Positions 1-8,590 of a stretch of DNA of 64,000 bases are shown in pieces. How positions within the stretch are numbered: the first letter of the stretch is position 1; each line of letters begins with the position of its first letter. The DNA is from an uncultured Prevotellaceae bacterium (lineage in GTDB: Bacteria > Bacteroidota > Bacteroidia > Bacteroidales > Muribaculaceae): positions 124,001 through 188,000 of the forward strand of contig CAJLMA010000003.1 of NCBI GenBank assembly GCA_905207705.1. Direction: 5' to 3'. The translations under genes were made by a program, and so were the position numbers. The notes beneath the pieces are model-generated. The model did not search any database and was not told the origin of the DNA. It saw only the letters and a list, made by a program, of their open reading frames with translations.

Positions 1-1006
1 TTGCCAATTCATAGTCGCCCGAGCCACTAAGATTGACAGTGACACTATACTCGTCATTGAATTCAGCAGAATTGACTTTTATCTTGAAAGTCACATTCCC
101 GTATCGAGTTGTTTTAAGTGTAATTCTCGGTGCTATATATTGCACTGTTTCATATAAGGTTCTGCCATAAGGCGTAATAATTTCCCCATTTACATTTTTT
201 TCGGCAAAATCCATCTTGACAACCGTCATTGTGTCATTTTGGCGTGGCGACTGGCTAATTTGCAAACTGGACTTGTAAAGGCTTCGGCCTCCGATTAAAA
301 ACTCAAACGACACTACACCTACTTCGTTAATGAAACTCGTGCCATTGCGATTGCCCCAGCCGTCGAGTTTATATGTGCCGCTTCCGTTCAATGTTATCTC
401 GGTATCATAATCGGCCCTATTACCCGACGGGTACACCGCCACGGTCTTAATTACAATCTTGCCTTTCTTGTTGGTCCTTATGACTAATTGCGGAGTAATG
501 AACTTGGCATTATTGTACACATTGAATCCCATGTCGCTATACACCTTGCCTTCACACATGTCAAGGAACGACACTGCCGTAATTATAATTTCATCGTTGC
601 GAATCGACCATTTAGGTTGTTCAGTCTTAGGCTCCTTCTTTTCAGTAGTTTTTTTCTTGTCGGGAATATGTGTGCCATACAACTCCTTCAGCGCACTCTT
701 GAATTGATTGAACGTCTCGGCATCGGTGGTGTACATCATTCGGGCAATTCCCCTGAATTCCTTGCTCCAAGTGATGATGTTACGGTTGTTGCCATGCAGC
801 TTGTCGCAAGCAATAAGCACTTCAATCATCTCATTGCATTCATCGACCATGAATTTACTGTATGACGCCGTCTGCCATTTCTTCGACAATATTTCAATAG
901 CACTCCATTCTTCAGGATCCATGGCGTTCTTCACTTCTTCGCTCTTAAGAAATTGGCACGCCTCAGCCCATTTCTTCACTTTAAGTTGTAATATGTATTT
1001 ATCCAT
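1..1006 (-). CDS. Hypothetical protein, 3' end cut by window edge
   Basis: An open reading frame runs without a stop from an ATG at 1006-1004 to the left edge of the window, giving at least 335 residues. I do not recognise the family. The first ~150 residues look helical and charged, beginning MDKYILQLKVKKWAEACQFL, followed by a Lys/Thr/Glu-rich linker near residues 140-155. The remainder is rich in alternating polar and hydrophobic residues typical of beta strands, with motifs such as NGSGTYKLDGWGNRNGTSF. There is no signal peptide, so it is probably cytoplasmic. It lies 13 bases upstream of the end of the asparaginase gene on the same strand, so it may be its operon partner, read after it. 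The reading frame is clean over 1 kb and its codon use matches its neighbours, so I am confident that it is coding but not about its role. Confidence 0.8.
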   Translation of the reverse strand, partial: MDKYILQLKVKKWAEACQFLKSEEVKNAMDPEEWSAIEILSKKWQTASYSKFMVDECNEMIEVLIACDKLHGNNRNIITWSKEFRGIARMMYTTDAETFNQFKSALKELYGTHIPDKKKTTEKKEPKTEQPKWSIRNDEIIITAVSFLDMCEGKVYSDMGFNVYNNAKFITPQLVIRTNKKGKIVIKTVAVYPSGNRADYDTEITLNGSGTYKLDGWGNRNGTSFINEVGVVSFEFLIGGRSLYKSSLQISQSPRQNDTMTVVKMDFAEKNVNGEIITPYGRTLYETVQYIAPRITLKTTRYGNVTFKIKVNSAEFNDEYSVTVNLSGSGDYELA

Positions 1007-1019
1007 AAACTCACAAATA

Positions 1020-2057
1020 TTACAATGTCACTTCACCACACAGTGAATAACTCAAGTATTTCTTCACACTCTCGGGAGGCAATCCCATGCCGAAAAGATA
1101 CATCATTTTTGTTATGGCAGCCTCGCTGGTTATGTCATGGCCGCTCACTACTCCGGCACGAGTCAGGCAGTTGCCGGTATCGTACAACGATGTGTGCACT
1201 CCGCCATTGACGCATTGTGTCACATTGAGAAGCACTATGCCACGCTGCACGGCATCCTTGATTGCGCTGACAAACCACGGATCGTCCGGCCCGTTTCCTG
1301 CCCCGAAAGTCTTCAGGACTATCCCTTTTATGTCGGGAGTGTTAAGCAGATAACGAAGCGTACTCTCTTTCATTCCCGGATTCAAATCGATGAACATGAC
1401 ATTGGGGTCCATGTTGTAACGCACTTTCAACGGCCTGCGGGATGGCACGCGGTAAAGGGCTTCCTCATTGAAGTGTATGCCGAGGCCTATCTTGGCCAAT
1501 GCTGGATAATTGTTGCTCTTGAACGCATTGAAATTGTCGGCGCTCATCTTTGTGCTGCGATTCCCTCGCCACAAGTAATTTTCAAACAAAATGGCTACTT
1601 CCCTCACCATAGGCTCTCCCGACTTGTCACGCGCCGCAGCTACTTGAAGTGCAGTTATAAGGTTCTCTTCACCGTCGGTTCGCACTTCTCCTATCGGCAA
1701 TTGCGACCCTGTGATTATGACCGGCTTATGTAGATTCTCAAGCATAAAGCTGAGAGCTGAAGCAGTAAATGCCATTGTGTCGGTGCCGTGAAGCACAACA
1801 AACCCGTCAAATACGTCATAATTATCTTCTATGGCCGATGCAATGTCGCTCCAATGCGACGGTGACATGTTGGCACTGTCTATCGGAGGATTGAATTGTA
1901 AGTTACTAATATCGTAATCAAGCATCTTTATCTTTGGCACATTATCAATAAGATGCGTAAAATCAAATGGTTGCAATGCTTTTGTGACCGGATTTTCTAT
2001 CATTCCGATTGTCCCTCCGGTATAAATTATAAGCATTTTCGGCCTTCTGTTATCCAT
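1020..2057 (-). CDS. ansA: Type I (cytoplasmic) L-asparaginase
   Basis: Hydrolyses L-asparagine to aspartate and ammonia in the cytoplasm. The 345-residue protein shows the family signatures in order: TGGTIG (residues 13-18) with the first catalytic threonine, HGTDTM (from residue 90) with the second threonine/aspartate pair, and RGNRSTK with the lysine of the second triad near residue 170. The stretch between them is very close to E. coli AnsA, and no signal peptide is present, which argues against the periplasmic type II enzyme. The frame extends upstream to 2189, but a -7 element at 2159-2166 lies inside that extension. The conserved N-terminus also begins a few residues after the ATG at 2057, so that start is preferred. 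It reads towards the unidentified gene at the left edge. Confidence 0.95.
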   Translation of the reverse strand: MDNRRPKMLIIYTGGTIGMIENPVTKALQPFDFTHLIDNVPKIKMLDYDISNLQFNPPIDSANMSPSHWSDIASAIEDNYDVFDGFVVLHGTDTMAFTASALSFMLENLHKPVIITGSQLPIGEVRTDGEENLITALQVAAARDKSGEPMVREVAILFENYLWRGNRSTKMSADNFNAFKSNNYPALAKIGLGIHFNEEALYRVPSRRPLKVRYNMDPNVMFIDLNPGMKESTLRYLLNTPDIKGIVLKTFGAGNGPDDPWFVSAIKDAVQRGIVLLNVTQCVNGGVHTSLYDTGNCLTRAGVVSGHDITSEAAITKMMYLFGMGLPPESVKKYLSYSLCGEVTL

Positions 2058-2158
2058 ATACTGCACAATTACCCGTTTACACTGAAAATGACAGTCTTCA
2101 CGCATGACGGCGACCCTGTTCGCTGTCAATATAATAGCAATGAAACGTCTCTTTTCTG

Positions 2159-2166
2159 CAAACTTA
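2159..2166 (-). promoter_or_regulatory. Putative -7 element of ansA
   Basis: TAAGTTTG on the minus strand matches the Bacteroidetes TAnnTTTG -7 consensus and would give a leader of about 90 bases before the ATG at 2057. No convincing TTG is seen at the -33 position, so the call rests on one element. Confidence 0.4.
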
Positions 2167-2357
2167 CTAAAAATTGCCGAATTTACCACGCTCTATCTCA
2201 ACATCATGAATCCATATCATCATTTACAGTGATAAAATCATTTCTTGCCCGGCATTTATGCGTCAAAGCACAATATACAGCCGCGCCATGACCTCAATGC
2301 ATCCATTTTACAGTGCGTTTATATGCGATTCACGGCGGTTTTTACGCAGATTTTCAT

Positions 2358-2365
2358 TAAGTTTG
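2358..2365 (+). promoter_or_regulatory. Putative -7 element of the AI-2E family gene
   Basis: TAAGTTTG on the plus strand, 27 bases before the ATG at 2393, matches TAnnTTTG. The -33 region is T-rich but has no TTG. The position supports the start at 2393 over upstream in-frame codons. Confidence 0.45.
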
Positions 2366-2392
2366 CGTATTAAATCACTTAAACCTCACTAC

Positions 2393-3526
2393 ATGGAAAA
2401 GAGAAGAGAGCCATATACCTTTGACAGGGTGGTAAGACTCACGATAACGATAGCATGCGTAGTAGCAGGGCTATGGTTGCTCAACTACTTGAAAGGGGTA
2501 CTTATCCCCTTTTTTGTGGCGTGCCTCATCGCATACATGCTAAACCCCATAGTGGGATGGAACAAAAAGCTTTTCCGGCTGAAAGGTCGTGTCTTGGCCA
2601 CCATCCTCACCATAGTAGAAGTGACAGTTGTCCTTGGCACAGCATTAAGTTTCCTCGGGCCCTATATTTATTCGGAATTCCAAAACATGGTTGTTTTGTT
2701 CAACAACTATGCAAAAGCCAATTTCGACGTGCCATATCTGCCAAAGGCAATACACGACTTCATTGTCGAGACTGTCGACATCGACCATCTTAAATCACTG
2801 ATGACACGCGAAGAATGGGCCAAGCTGATGACAGAAGCCGCCAACAAGACTTGGCCGTTCGTGACCGGCACATTAAGCGTAATCCTAAGCATATTCAGCT
2901 GGGCCATTGTGTTCATATACATCGTGTTCATCCTCATCGACTTTGAAAAAGTGATGGCAGGTTTCAAAAGCATAGTTCCGCCTAAATACAAAAAACGCGT
3001 ATTCTCAATCATCGACGACATTGAACGCAGCATGAACCGCTACTTCAGAGGACAAGCCATGGTATCGTTCTTGGTAGGAATAACATTTTGCATAGGATTC
3101 CTCATCATCAAGCTACCGATGGCAATAGCACTCGGCCTGTTCATCGGGCTGCTCAACATGGTTCCATACCTGCAATTAATCTCAATCCCCATCGCAGCCT
3201 TGTTGTGCCTTGTCAGCACTGTATCGACAGGCAGCGACTTTTGGGTGATGTTCGGATGGGTAATTGTTGTATATTGCGTGTCACAGCTCATCCAAGACTT
3301 GATTTTGATACCCAAAATCATGGGTAAATTCATGGGACTCAACCCGGCCATAATATTCCTGTCGTTGTCGATATGGAGCGTGTTGCTTGGTTTCGTAGGG
3401 CTGATAATAGCAGTACCGTTGACGACATTGCTGTTGTCTTATTACGACAAATACATCGAACGCCGCGACCTGCAACCATGGAACAGAGAAACGCCCGAAA
3501 AGAAAACCAACAATGACAAAAAATAA
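2393..3526 (+). CDS. AI-2E family (PerM/YdiK-like) membrane transporter
   Basis: A 377-residue polytopic inner-membrane protein of the AI-2E transporter superfamily, formerly UPF0118. Members are proposed exporters of small solutes, of the quorum signal AI-2, or Na+/H+ antiporters; substrates vary and cannot be read from sequence. Visible features are an N-terminal pair of hydrophobic segments (residues ~15-60, including [20 protein letters not shown], a family hallmark), a soluble middle part (~95-170), and a C-terminal block of five hydrophobic segments with the typical [10 protein letters not shown] and [11 protein letters not shown] motifs. The longer upstream frame (from 2258) encodes basic, non-hydrophobic sequence crossing the putative promoter, so [10 protein letters not shown] at 2393 is taken as the start. 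It is divergent from ansA and ends in a strong shared terminator. Confidence 0.9.
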   Translation: MEKRREPYTFDRVVRLTITIACVVAGLWLLNYLKGVLIPFFVACLIAYMLNPIVGWNKKLFRLKGRVLATILTIVEVTVVLGTALSFLGPYIYSEFQNMVVLFNNYAKANFDVPYLPKAIHDFIVETVDIDHLKSLMTREEWAKLMTEAANKTWPFVTGTLSVILSIFSWAIVFIYIVFILIDFEKVMAGFKSIVPPKYKKRVFSIIDDIERSMNRYFRGQAMVSFLVGITFCIGFLIIKLPMAIALGLFIGLLNMVPYLQLISIPIAALLCLVSTVSTGSDFWVMFGWVIVVYCVSQLIQDLILIPKIMGKFMGLNPAIIFLSLSIWSVLLGFVGLIIAVPLTTLLLSYYDKYIERRDLQPWNRETPEKKTNNDKK

Positions 3527-3547
3527 CCATCATCACATAGCCAACAT

Positions 3548-3587
3548 AAACAAAGCAGTGCAGGTTTGCCCCTGCACTGCTTTGTTT
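3548..3587. terminator. Bidirectional terminator between AI-2E gene and pyrophosphatase
   Basis: A perfect 17-bp inverted repeat (3548-3564 with 3571-3587) with a 6-base loop. A-rich and T-rich ends on both sides make it functional in either direction. It separates two convergent genes. Confidence 0.9.
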
Positions 3588-3622
3588 ATATTAAAACTTT
3601 TGGATAAACTGCTAATGCCATG

Positions 3623-5827
3623 TCACAGCAAGCTCCACGATACAGTGAGTCCTGCCATCACTATGGCAACCATGCTCATCAACTTGATAAGAATGTTAAG
3701 GCTCGGACCCGAAGTATCCTTGAACGGGTCGCCTACAGTGTCACCCACTACCGTGGCCTTGTGCACGTCGCTGCCCTTGCCGCCGTAATTGCCCTCCTCG
3801 ACATATTTCTTGGCATTGTCCCATGCTCCGCCGGCATTTGCCATAAACACTGCAAGGACGAAGCCTGAACTCAATCCTCCGGCAAGCAAACCCAAGATTC
3901 CGGGGACTCCAAATATAAGTCCGGTCAGCACCGGCGCAACTATTGCAAGCAATGACGGTATTACCATTTCACGCTGCGCACCTTTTGTGGAAATTTGCAC
4001 GCATCGTTCATAATCAGGCTCAACATTATCGGTCAATATTCCCTTTATTTCCCGGAACTGGCGGCGCACTTCTTCCACCATCTTTTGGGCTGCACGTCCT
4101 ACGGCATTGATTGTCAATCCACAGAACACAAAAGCGAGCATTGCACCTATAAACATGCCCGAAAGCACTTTAGGATTCATCAACGTCACATCGTAATACT
4201 GCATAAAGTCGGCAAATGTGGCTTTGGCCGTTTCAATAAGCGACCCATCGGGCAACTTAAGGACATCTTTGCCTATCCGACCAAGACCTATCCTTATTTC
4301 CTCGATGTATGAAGCCAAAAGTGCCAATCCGGTAAGAGCAGCCGACCCAATGGCAAATCCCTTGCCCGTGGCAGCAGTCGTGTTGCCAAGCGAATCAAGG
4401 GCATCGGTTCGGCGGCGCACCTCTTCACCCAATCCCGACATCTCGGCATTACCGCCTGCATTGTCGGCTATCGGACCATAAGCATCGGTGGCAAGCGTTA
4501 TTCCAAGTGTCGACAACATGCCCACAGCAGCAAATCCTATCCCGTACAAGCCCATGCTTGTATTGGACAAGTCAAAATTGGCGGCAAACATATAAGACAA
4601 AATTACACCTACAACCACCGAAAGTACAGGGATGGCAGTCGACATCATGCCAAGGCCTATGCCCGAAATAATAACTGTCGCAGGTCCTGTCTTGCCGCTC
4701 TCGCTCAGGTTACGAGTAGGCTTGTAAGACTGTGATGTATAATATTCAGTAGATTTGCCTATCACAACACCGACCAAAAGACCGACGACTACTGAACAAC
4801 CGATGAAAACCCAATTATCTATATTCAAAAGCCACAAAACTACAAAAGTAGCCACGGCAATAAGCACTGAACTGAGATTTGTTCCCATCGAAAGAGAATT
4901 AAGCAATCCCTTCGCACTGGCATCTTCCTTCGTCTTCACGGCAAATATTCCAAGTATCGACAGCAATATTCCCACTGCCGCCACAATCATTGGAGCTATG
5001 ACAGCCTTGTACTGCATGACGGTGTCGCCCGAATATATGAATGCCGACGCACCCAAAGCTGCTGTTGACAATATTGCACCGCAATATGACTCATAAAGGT
5101 CGGCACCCATGCCGGCAACATCGCCCACATTGTCGCCGACGTTGTCGGCAATAGTAGCAGGGTTGCGCGGGTCATCTTCGGGTATGCCTGCCTCGACCTT
5201 GCCCACGAGGTCGGCACCCACATCGGCGGCTTTGGTATAAATTCCTCCACCTACCCTCGCAAACAATGCCTGCGTACTGGCTCCCATGCCAAACGTAAGC
5301 ATTGTCGTAGTTATAGTACACAGTTTGGCCGTAGGCGACAAGGCATCAGCAGGAATTAATGCGTTAAGCAGCAAATACCAGAACGAGATGTCGAGCAACC
5401 CAAGTCCCACAACGACAAGTCCCATCACCGCTCCGCTGCGGAATGCTATGCGCAACCCCCCGTTGAGCGACGTGCGGGCGGCATTGGCCGTCCTGACCGA
5501 GGCATAAGTTGCCGTTTTCATACCCAAATAACCGGCAAGCCCTGAAAAGAATCCTCCGGTAAGGAATGCCACAGGGACCCAATGATTCTGTACATTGAAC
5601 CCGAAAGCCATGATTGAAAAAAAAGCGACAAGCACAACAAATACGATCCCTACAACCTTATACTGCTGCTTAAGATATGACATGGCACCCCGGCGCACAG
5701 CTGCCGCTATATGCGACATGCGAGGAGTACCCTCCTCAACTTTTTTCATTTGATAGTAGAAATAACACGCAAATGCCAATGCAAGCAACGACGCGACAGG
5801 CACCAGCCAAAACAAGACATTATCCAT
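3623..5827 (-). CDS. hppA: Membrane-bound ion-pumping pyrophosphatase, K+-dependent type
   Basis: Hydrolyses cytoplasmic pyrophosphate and uses the energy to pump H+ and/or Na+ across the inner membrane. The 734-residue length and about 16 hydrophobic segments fit the family. The PPi/Mg-binding loop is intact around residues 202-240 ([13 protein letters not shown], then [19 protein letters not shown]), as is the C-terminal acidic cluster [28 protein letters not shown] at residues 480-490 carries Ala and Gly where K+-independent enzymes have Lys and Thr, so it should be stimulated by K+. The Bacteroides vulgatus homologue is known to pump both Na+ and H+; whether this one does is inference. 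It stands alone in its own transcription unit, with a weak -7 candidate (TACATTTG) on the minus strand at 5951-5958. Confidence 0.97.
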   Translation of the reverse strand: MDNVLFWLVPVASLLALAFACYFYYQMKKVEEGTPRMSHIAAAVRRGAMSYLKQQYKVVGIVFVVLVAFFSIMAFGFNVQNHWVPVAFLTGGFFSGLAGYLGMKTATYASVRTANAARTSLNGGLRIAFRSGAVMGLVVVGLGLLDISFWYLLLNALIPADALSPTAKLCTITTTMLTFGMGASTQALFARVGGGIYTKAADVGADLVGKVEAGIPEDDPRNPATIADNVGDNVGDVAGMGADLYESYCGAILSTAALGASAFIYSGDTVMQYKAVIAPMIVAAVGILLSILGIFAVKTKEDASAKGLLNSLSMGTNLSSVLIAVATFVVLWLLNIDNWVFIGCSVVVGLLVGVVIGKSTEYYTSQSYKPTRNLSESGKTGPATVIISGIGLGMMSTAIPVLSVVVGVILSYMFAANFDLSNTSMGLYGIGFAAVGMLSTLGITLATDAYGPIADNAGGNAEMSGLGEEVRRRTDALDSLGNTTAATGKGFAIGSAALTGLALLASYIEEIRIGLGRIGKDVLKLPDGSLIETAKATFADFMQYYDVTLMNPKVLSGMFIGAMLAFVFCGLTINAVGRAAQKMVEEVRRQFREIKGILTDNVEPDYERCVQISTKGAQREMVIPSLLAIVAPVLTGLIFGVPGILGLLAGGLSSGFVLAVFMANAGGAWDNAKKYVEEGNYGGKGSDVHKATVVGDTVGDPFKDTSGPSLNILIKLMSMVAIVMAGLTVSWSLL

Positions 5828-6226
5828 CAGGTTTAGTTTTAATAGTTGTTTATAATGTGATTCAAAAGATTATCAGTTAACAGTTCCGGCAAGTAAATGG
5901 AATAAACGCAGTAAGTTCCATCCAATGCTCAGGACATGGCCTATTTTGTTCAAATGTAAGCATTTTATTTGATTTTATCATGTTCCATAAATCCAAAATA
6001 CTGTTATAATTACGATTCATAATCTGCAACCAGCCACACCCATATTCACAGTCATTAACATTAGTTTTATTATATTATCATTGCATCTTCAAGGTTCATA
6101 TAACGCCCTAAAAGGCCTTTAACCATAAACATTTCAAGAGTACAATACATACCAGACTGATAATAACCATCATAGTCTCAATTACGGAAATTTTTCGTTA
6201 ATTATGTATAACAGGGCTAAAACATA
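5828..6226. other. AT-rich intergenic region, no gene seen
   Basis: About 400 bases between the divergent pyrophosphatase and LOG genes. I see no plausible ORF, tRNA or strong hairpin. It contains a possible -7 element for hppA (minus strand, 5951-5958) and ends at the promoter of the LOG gene. Confidence 0.5.
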
Positions 6227-6257
6227 TTGCCTATAACAAATTAGTAACATATCTTTG
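6227..6257 (+). promoter_or_regulatory. Bacteroidetes promoter of LOG-cobalamin adenosyltransferase operon
   Basis: TTG at 6227-6229, a 20-base spacer and TATCTTTG at 6250-6257 match the sigma-ABfr consensus. The predicted transcript start is about 40 bases before the ATG at 6304. Confidence 0.75.
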
Positions 6258-6303
6258 CCAAAAATTAAATAACTTTTTCATTGTGTAACATCAATGACCC
6301 GAC

Positions 6304-6849
6304 ATGAAAATAACTGTTTACTGCTCTTCAAGGAGCAATCTTGACAATAAATACACATCAACGGCAGTCGAGTTGGGCCGCTGGATAGGTACCAACAAGC
6401 ACGAGCTTGTCTATGGAGGGGTAAATGCAGGCATGATGCACACCTTGGCTCAAAGTGCACACGATGCAGGTGCTTCAATCACAGGCATAGTCCCCGAATG
6501 CTTTGCTGCAAGGGCTGATGAGCTCAACGACACGCTCGAAACTACTCCGGGCCTGAACGAGCGCAAAGCAAGGATGATTTCCCTCGCCGATGCATTTGTT
6601 GTCCTGCCGGGAGGCCTCGGGACAATCGACGAGTGGATATCAACCCTGTCGGCACTCGTTGTGGATGGCGACACGAGCCGTAAGATAATTGTAGTAAACA
6701 TCGATGGAATATTTGACGACATGGCAGCACAGCTCAACTGCACGGCAGCGTCGCAATTTGCACGCAGCAGCATAATGGATCAATGCTACGTCGTTGTCGA
6801 CAGCATAACCAACATGATAAACGAACTAAACAACATCAAAAAACTGTAA
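6304..6849 (+). CDS. LOG family nucleotide 5'-monophosphate phosphoribohydrolase
   Basis: A 181-residue Rossmann-fold cytosolic protein of the Lonely Guy (TIGR00730) family, which hydrolyses nucleoside 5'-monophosphates to base and ribose 5-phosphate. In plants this activates cytokinin; in bacteria it probably serves purine nucleotide turnover. The signature PGGLGTIDE is at residues 102-110, preceded by NERKARM (~85-91) that supplies the conserved Arg/Lys. An N-terminal GGV-AGMM loop near residue 38 binds phosphate. It has its own promoter and is followed 16 bases later by the cobalamin adenosyltransferase, so the two are probably co-transcribed. A functional link between the two is not obvious. 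Confidence 0.9.
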   Translation: MKITVYCSSRSNLDNKYTSTAVELGRWIGTNKHELVYGGVNAGMMHTLAQSAHDAGASITGIVPECFAARADELNDTLETTPGLNERKARMISLADAFVVLPGGLGTIDEWISTLSALVVDGDTSRKIIVVNIDGIFDDMAAQLNCTAASQFARSSIMDQCYVVVDSITNMINELNNIKKL

Positions 6850-6865
6850 ATAAAATTTTATCGAC

Positions 6866-7429
6866 ATGAAAAGTAATATTTACACCGAAACAGGAGACAA
6901 CGGGACTACTTCCCTTGTCGGCGGAAAAAGAGTAATGAAAACCGACATCCGCATAGAAGCCTATGGAACTGTAGACGAATTGAACGCATTCATTGGCAAA
7001 CTCGCAATAAATGCCAAACTTGAATATCCCGAAATGTACAACTTGCTGCGCACAATACAAAACAAATTGTTCAATATAGGTTCTTATCTTGCAACCGAGT
7101 ATGACAGTACATCGCGCACGGCATGCCCGCACATGGCAAACGAAGATGTTGAATTAATCGAACGAACAATCGACAAGCTCGACGGTGAGCTTCCTCCAAT
7201 CGACAAATTCATTCTCCCGGGCGGAAGCCAGCTCTCGGCATCGGCACAAGTGTGCCGCGTAATTACTCGCCGTTGCGAACGACGCGTGCTGCAACTTGCC
7301 GCCGAAACATACATTGACCCAGTCGTTTTGAAATACATCAATCGATTGAGTGACTTTTTCTTCGTATTTGCACGTTATAACAACATCCACAACCAGATTA
7401 ACGAGATCTTCTGGGATCCTAACGCGTAA
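6866..7429 (+). CDS. PduO-type ATP:cob(I)alamin adenosyltransferase
   Basis: Transfers the adenosyl group of ATP to cob(I)alamin, making coenzyme B12 for enzymes such as methylmalonyl-CoA mutase, which Bacteroidales use to make propionate. The 187-residue protein has the three family regions: TGDNGTTSLVGG near the N-terminus with K and R in RVMKTDIRIEAYGTVDELNAF, the RVITRRCERRV segment around residues 132-142, and NRLSDFFFVFAR near the C-terminus. The start follows the LOG stop by 16 bases, and the gene ends before a strong terminator. The product is a soluble trimer in studied relatives. Confidence 0.93.
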   Translation: MKSNIYTETGDNGTTSLVGGKRVMKTDIRIEAYGTVDELNAFIGKLAINAKLEYPEMYNLLRTIQNKLFNIGSYLATEYDSTSRTACPHMANEDVELIERTIDKLDGELPPIDKFILPGGSQLSASAQVCRVITRRCERRVLQLAAETYIDPVVLKYINRLSDFFFVFARYNNIHNQINEIFWDPNA

Positions 7430-7456
7430 AAGAGCACTCCAAACAAAACATAATCC

Positions 7457-7494
7457 ACAAGCCCCTCGGAAATTTGAGTCTCCGAGGGGCTTGT
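7457..7494 (+). terminator. Terminator of the LOG-adenosyltransferase operon
   Basis: A perfect 14-bp GC-rich stem (7457-7470 with 7481-7494) with a 10-base loop, placed 27 bases after the stop codon. The T tract after it is short. Confidence 0.75.
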
Positions 7495-7530
7495 CAGTTT
7501 ATCGCAAATTATTCTATTACACGAAAAAAT

Positions 7531-7565
7531 GGAGAGAGCCTAAACTCGACGTTCCTGCCCTCTCC
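7531..7565 (-). terminator. Terminator of the TonB/beta-helix/phosphoesterase operon
   Basis: On the minus strand, a 9-bp stem with one G-U pair (7557-7565 with 7531-7539) is followed directly by ATTTTTT, a classical intrinsic terminator. It lies 30 bases after the phosphoesterase stop. Confidence 0.7.
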
Positions 7566-7594
7566 GGAAATTTAAGTGAAGTTTGCTTCTTGGG

Positions 7595-8548
7595 TTACTT
7601 CTTTATGTCAAATTGATGAACAATTTCTCCTTTGTAATTGTATAGGAAGAATCTCATCACATTGTCAGAAATCGACAATACGGTAAATCCCGGCTCGCCA
7701 TTGCAGAACACAGTTCCGTCGACAGGCTTCACATCGCTGCGCGACAACGACCCTGAAGTATTCACAAGATATTCAACCTTGCTGCCTGCAGGACGAATGT
7801 GCTGGAAGTTGTGTATGTGACCACAAACGTAAGCATCGACGCCATACTTTTCGAGCAACGGTTTCACACGTTTTTGCATATCTATACGCTCTGTTTCCGA
7901 TTTATCGGTATAGGCAAACACAGGATGATGCCCGAAAACAACCTTCCATTTTGCAGTGCTTTCACTCAAAGTTTTTTCAAGCCATTCAAGCTGTGCTGCT
8001 ATCGACTGCTTTCCGGCATCAGGATAATCTTCCGAGTCTTTGCGGTATTTGTCAATGAGGGGGGTGGTGTCTATGAATACATACAATATTTTTTCATTGC
8101 CATCCTCAACTTCGGTTTCAAAGGCATAGTAACGTCCCGGCATCACCCAACGGCGGCTAACGTTCTTATAATCGATAACAGCCTGAGTGTTACCGCGATA
8201 TTCATGGTTGCCCATGATGGGGAACCAGTCGAGCATCAAGTCGGGATGAGAATAAATCAATTCATAATTGGTCATCCACAAAGGGTCTTCGACGCTCTGC
8301 ACACCTTCAAAATGATGCACATCACCAATGGCTGCCACAAACTCAGGGTCAACATCCTCGGCCATCCAACCCATCAGCTCGGCAATGGTTTTCTGTTCAT
8401 AGTAACCGTTGCGGCCAAGGTCGTTTGCAATGTAAATTGAGGTGGAATTCTTAGGGATGTCGGGCTTTTGATATTCCACGCCCGCAGCTCCCACGCTCAT
8501 CGCACAAGCGATGAGCAGCATCAGAGACAATATCAATTTATTAGTCAT
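7595..8548 (-). CDS. Secreted calcineurin-like metallophosphoesterase (acid-phosphatase-like)
   Basis: A 317-residue exported phosphatase or phosphodiesterase with two metal ions in the active site. A signal peptide covers residues 1-~22 (MTNKLILSLMLLIACAMSVGA). Metal-binding motifs appear in order: ND (~42-43), GDVHH (75-79), GNHE (113-116), GHHPVF (206-211) and GHIHNF (243-248). Spacing and the GNHEYRG motif resemble tartrate-resistant (purple) acid phosphatases. It is the last gene of a leftward operon, 42 bases after the beta-helix lipoprotein and behind a TonB receptor. This context suggests it works in the periplasm or at the surface on the substrate taken up by the receptor, possibly a phosphate ester. 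The exact substrate is unknown. Confidence 0.9.
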   Translation of the reverse strand: MTNKLILSLMLLIACAMSVGAAGVEYQKPDIPKNSTSIYIANDLGRNGYYEQKTIAELMGWMAEDVDPEFVAAIGDVHHFEGVQSVEDPLWMTNYELIYSHPDLMLDWFPIMGNHEYRGNTQAVIDYKNVSRRWVMPGRYYAFETEVEDGNEKILYVFIDTTPLIDKYRKDSEDYPDAGKQSIAAQLEWLEKTLSESTAKWKVVFGHHPVFAYTDKSETERIDMQKRVKPLLEKYGVDAYVCGHIHNFQHIRPAGSKVEYLVNTSGSLSRSDVKPVDGTVFCNGEPGFTVLSISDNVMRFFLYNYKGEIVHQFDIKK

Positions 8549-8590
8549 TTCTATCGTTTATGTTTAAAAATTATCAAATTAACATCTTAA

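Noticed and set aside
2258..2392. N-terminal extension of the AI-2E family gene
   Set aside because: The extra 45 residues are basic, unlike the family N-terminus, and overlap the putative promoter of the gene.
5951..5958. Possible promoter of the pyrophosphatase gene
   Set aside because: TACATTTG fits the -7 consensus, but there is no -33 TTG and the leader would be about 120 bases; not listed as its own feature.
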